Part shown: positions 62,372-64,000 of the stretch, in pieces
Position numbering within the stretch: position 1 is the first letter of the stretch
Layout: each line of letters opens with the position of its first letter
Assembly (NCBI RefSeq): GCF_014466955.1
Contig: NZ_AP023396.1
Location: 5,766,001 to 5,830,000 of the forward strand
Length of the DNA: 64,000 bases
Direction of reading: 5' to 3'
Origin: Nocardia wallacei
GTDB taxonomy: Bacteria; Actinomycetota; Actinomycetes; Mycobacteriales; Mycobacteriaceae
Translations under genes and position numbers: made by a program
Notes under the pieces: model-generated
The model's input: the letters and a program-made list of their open reading frames with translations, nothing else
Database searches by the model: none
Told to the model about the DNA's origin: nothing

Positions 62372-64000
62372 TTACGTCAGCTTCACCCGGGCTGCGACGA
62401 AGCGGGCCAACGCCGGGGCGAAGCGGTTGAAGTGGTACTGCAGGTGCGCTTCCGGAGTCACCGGCACCACCGCGCGCCCCCGCTCGACGGCCCGGACGAT
62501 CTGCGCCGCCACCTTCTCCGGGCCGTAGCCGCGCATCCGGTAGAGGTTGTCGTATTTGACCTGCCTGCGGGCCTGCTCCTCACCCGAGACACCCGAGAAT
62601 CTGGTCGTGGCAACGATATTCGTGTGGACGATGCCGGGGCAGACGGTGTGTACCTCGATGCCCTTCCCCGCCAGCTCGGCACGCAGGCAGTCGGAGAACA
62701 TGAATACCGCCGACTTGCTGGTCGAGTACGCGCTGAACCCGCGCTGCGGCATGTAGGCGGCCATGCTGGACAGGTTCACGATGTGCCCGCCGAGCCCACG
62801 CTCGGCCATGGCGGCACCGAAGGTGCGGCAGCCGTTGATCACGCCGCCCAGGTTCACCCGCAGCACCCGGTCGAATTCGCTCGCGCTGGTGGCGAAGAAG
62901 TCGCCGGCCTGCCCGATGCCCGCGTTGTTGATCAGGATGTCGGGCACACCGTGCGCGGACTGTACGGCGGCGGCGTGCTCGGCCACGGCGGCCCCGTCGG
63001 AGACGTCGAGCGCGTAGGGATGCGCGAGACCCCCTGCGGCGGTGATGAGTTCGGCGGTTTCCTTGGCCGCGTCCGCGTCGATGTCGGACAGCACGATCTC
63101 GGCGCCGCGGCGCGCGAACTCCAGCGCCGTCTCCCGGCCGATCCCGCTGCCGCCCCCGGTGATCACGACGAGCTGATCCTCGAACGGCCGGCGCTCCCGG
63201 CCCACCTCGGCCCGTCGCAGCGCCCGCGTGGCCGTGCCGCCGCCGACCGACTCCACGAGTTCGGTGGTCGCCGTGGCCAGCAGTTCGGGGTGTGAGAACG
63301 GCAGCCAGTGGCCGCTGCCCACCTCGCGGCGCCACAACCGCGGCGCCCACTGCTGGGTGTCGGCGTATCCGGCCGGTCGTACCGCCACGTCCCGGCGCGC
63401 GATGACGAGTTGCACCGGAACCTCGGTGCGGCGTTCGCGCGGATTCAGCAGGCGCTGCACGATATTGGCGCGGTAGATCCGCATCCCGTCGAAGAAGTCG
63501 GAACGGAACGCCGGGCCCAGTTTCACGTTCCGCGGCTCGGTCTCGTTCATCAGCCCGACGAAGCGCTGCCACACCTTCTCCGCCGACAACGGCCGCAGCA
63601 CCACCCGCGGGACGCCCGGCGTCATGAACAGGAAGGTGTAGGCCGAGGACAGCAGCTGGGTGAACGGCCCCCACACCGCACCGCGAGACAGCTTGTCGCG
63701 CATCCACTTTCCCAGGTGGTCCAGGTTGGGTCCGGAGACCGAGGTGAACGAGGCGATCCGGTCGGCGGCGTTCGGTTCGCACACCGCCTCCCACATCTCG
63801 ACCGAACCCCAGTCGTGCGCGAGCACGTGGACGGGCCTGCCGGGACTGACCGCGTCCGCGACGGCGAAGAAGTCGGCGGCGAACCGATCCAGCCGGTAGT
63901 CCGCGGTGCGGGTGGTGCGGGTGGACCGGCCGTGCCCGCGGGTGTCGTAGGCGACCACATGGAACCTGTCGGCGAGCAACGGGATTACCCGGTCCCAGAG
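62372..64000 (-). CDS. ephD: EphD-like alpha/beta hydrolase-SDR fusion, 5' end outside the window
   Basis: The visible 542 residues hold the rest of an alpha/beta hydrolase (DTRGHGRST, nucleophile region LAHDWGSVEMWE with Asp as in epoxide hydrolases, a His near GSGHWLPFSHPE) fused to a short-chain dehydrogenase: Rossmann GGGSGIG, NNAG, catalytic Ser (NLSSMAAY) and YSTSK. The M. tuberculosis homologue EphD (Rv2214c) has this two-domain form and acts on mycolic acids. The reading frame continues upstream past the right edge; the start is unknown. Confidence 0.85.
   Translation of the reverse strand, partial: LWDRVIPLLADRFHVVAYDTRGHGRSTRTTRTADYRLDRFAADFFAVADAVSPGRPVHVLAHDWGSVEMWEAVCEPNAADRIASFTSVSGPNLDHLGKWMRDKLSRGAVWGPFTQLLSSAYTFLFMTPGVPRVVLRPLSAEKVWQRFVGLMNETEPRNVKLGPAFRSDFFDGMRIYRANIVQRLLNPRERRTEVPVQLVIARRDVAVRPAGYADTQQWAPRLWRREVGSGHWLPFSHPELLATATTELVESVGGGTATRALRRAEVGRERRPFEDQLVVITGGGSGIGRETALEFARRGAEIVLSDIDADAAKETAELITAAGGLAHPYALDVSDGAAVAEHAAAVQSAHGVPDILINNAGIGQAGDFFATSASEFDRVLRVNLGGVINGCRTFGAAMAERGLGGHIVNLSSMAAYMPQRGFSAYSTSKSAVFMFSDCLRAELAGKGIEVHTVCPGIVHTNIVATTRFSGVSGEEQARRQVKYDNLYRMRGYGPEKVAAQIVRAVERGRAVVPVTPEAHLQYHFNRFAPALARFVAARVKLT

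Overview
The window is high-GC actinobacterial DNA from a mycolic-acid-producing relative of Mycobacterium, most likely Nocardia or a close neighbour. The main evidence is a chromosomal block that keeps the M. tuberculosis order ahpE - DUF3052 gene - lipoprotein - aceE - mabR - fabD - acpM - kasA - accD6 (Rv2238c to Rv2247), with kasB missing, plus a partial EphD-type hydrolase/SDR fusion at the right edge. The genus is an inference from gene content; no marker gene is present.

Two integrated AICE-like elements (actinobacterial integrative and conjugative elements) interrupt the chromosome. Element A occupies 1 to about 12,454. It enters from beyond the left edge and ends at the 3' end of a tRNA-Val(TAC). 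It has a tyrosine integrase, an excisionase, a regulator/Nudix/HD-domain cassette and a leftward, tightly overlapping transfer operon with an FtsK/TraB-type DNA translocase. Element B is complete at 41,460-58,984. A 47-bp direct repeat of the 3' half of tRNA-Met(CAT) gives its exact ends. It has its own XerC/D-type integrase, a GntR/UTRA repressor, an excisionase, a second TraB-type translocase and at least fifteen small genes in a leftward operon whose junctions reuse one sequence. A roughly 1-kb gene-free tract full of long palindromes separates that operon from a single AT-richer cargo gene, predicted to encode a winged-helix, zinc-ribbon and PD-(D/E)XK nuclease protein. That gene is the best candidate here for an undescribed, probably defensive, system. 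The two elements have matching transfer operons but unrelated integrases, regulators and target tRNAs.

The chromosome from 12.5 to 41.4 kb holds: (i) the pyruvate dehydrogenase E1 gene and the FAS-II/mycolate operon with its MabR-type regulator, a 23-bp palindrome in front of fabD, an intercistronic hairpin where kasB would be, and a 20-bp-stem terminator; (ii) a DUF3145 gene, a serine hydrolase/phosphotransferase pair, a fused aminodeoxychorismate synthase, and a TerD-DUF2510-PH-like-HNH fusion; (iii) a LuxR-type regulator; (iv) an unusual membrane-sector-only ATP synthase operon (atpI, atpB, atpE, atpF and a delta-less b' subunit) closed by a terminator with no F1 genes; (v) a truncated haemoglobin; (vi) a three-gene type VII secretion-like block flanked by imperfect copies of a neighbouring gene end; (vii) a glycosyltransferase.

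Right of element B (59-64 kb) are a deazaflavin-dependent nitroreductase-like gene, a quinone-oxidoreductase-like gene, a TerC-family gene preceded by a yybP-ykoY manganese riboswitch with a visible Shine-Dalgarno-sequestering switch, two very small membrane proteins and the 5'-truncated ephD-like gene.
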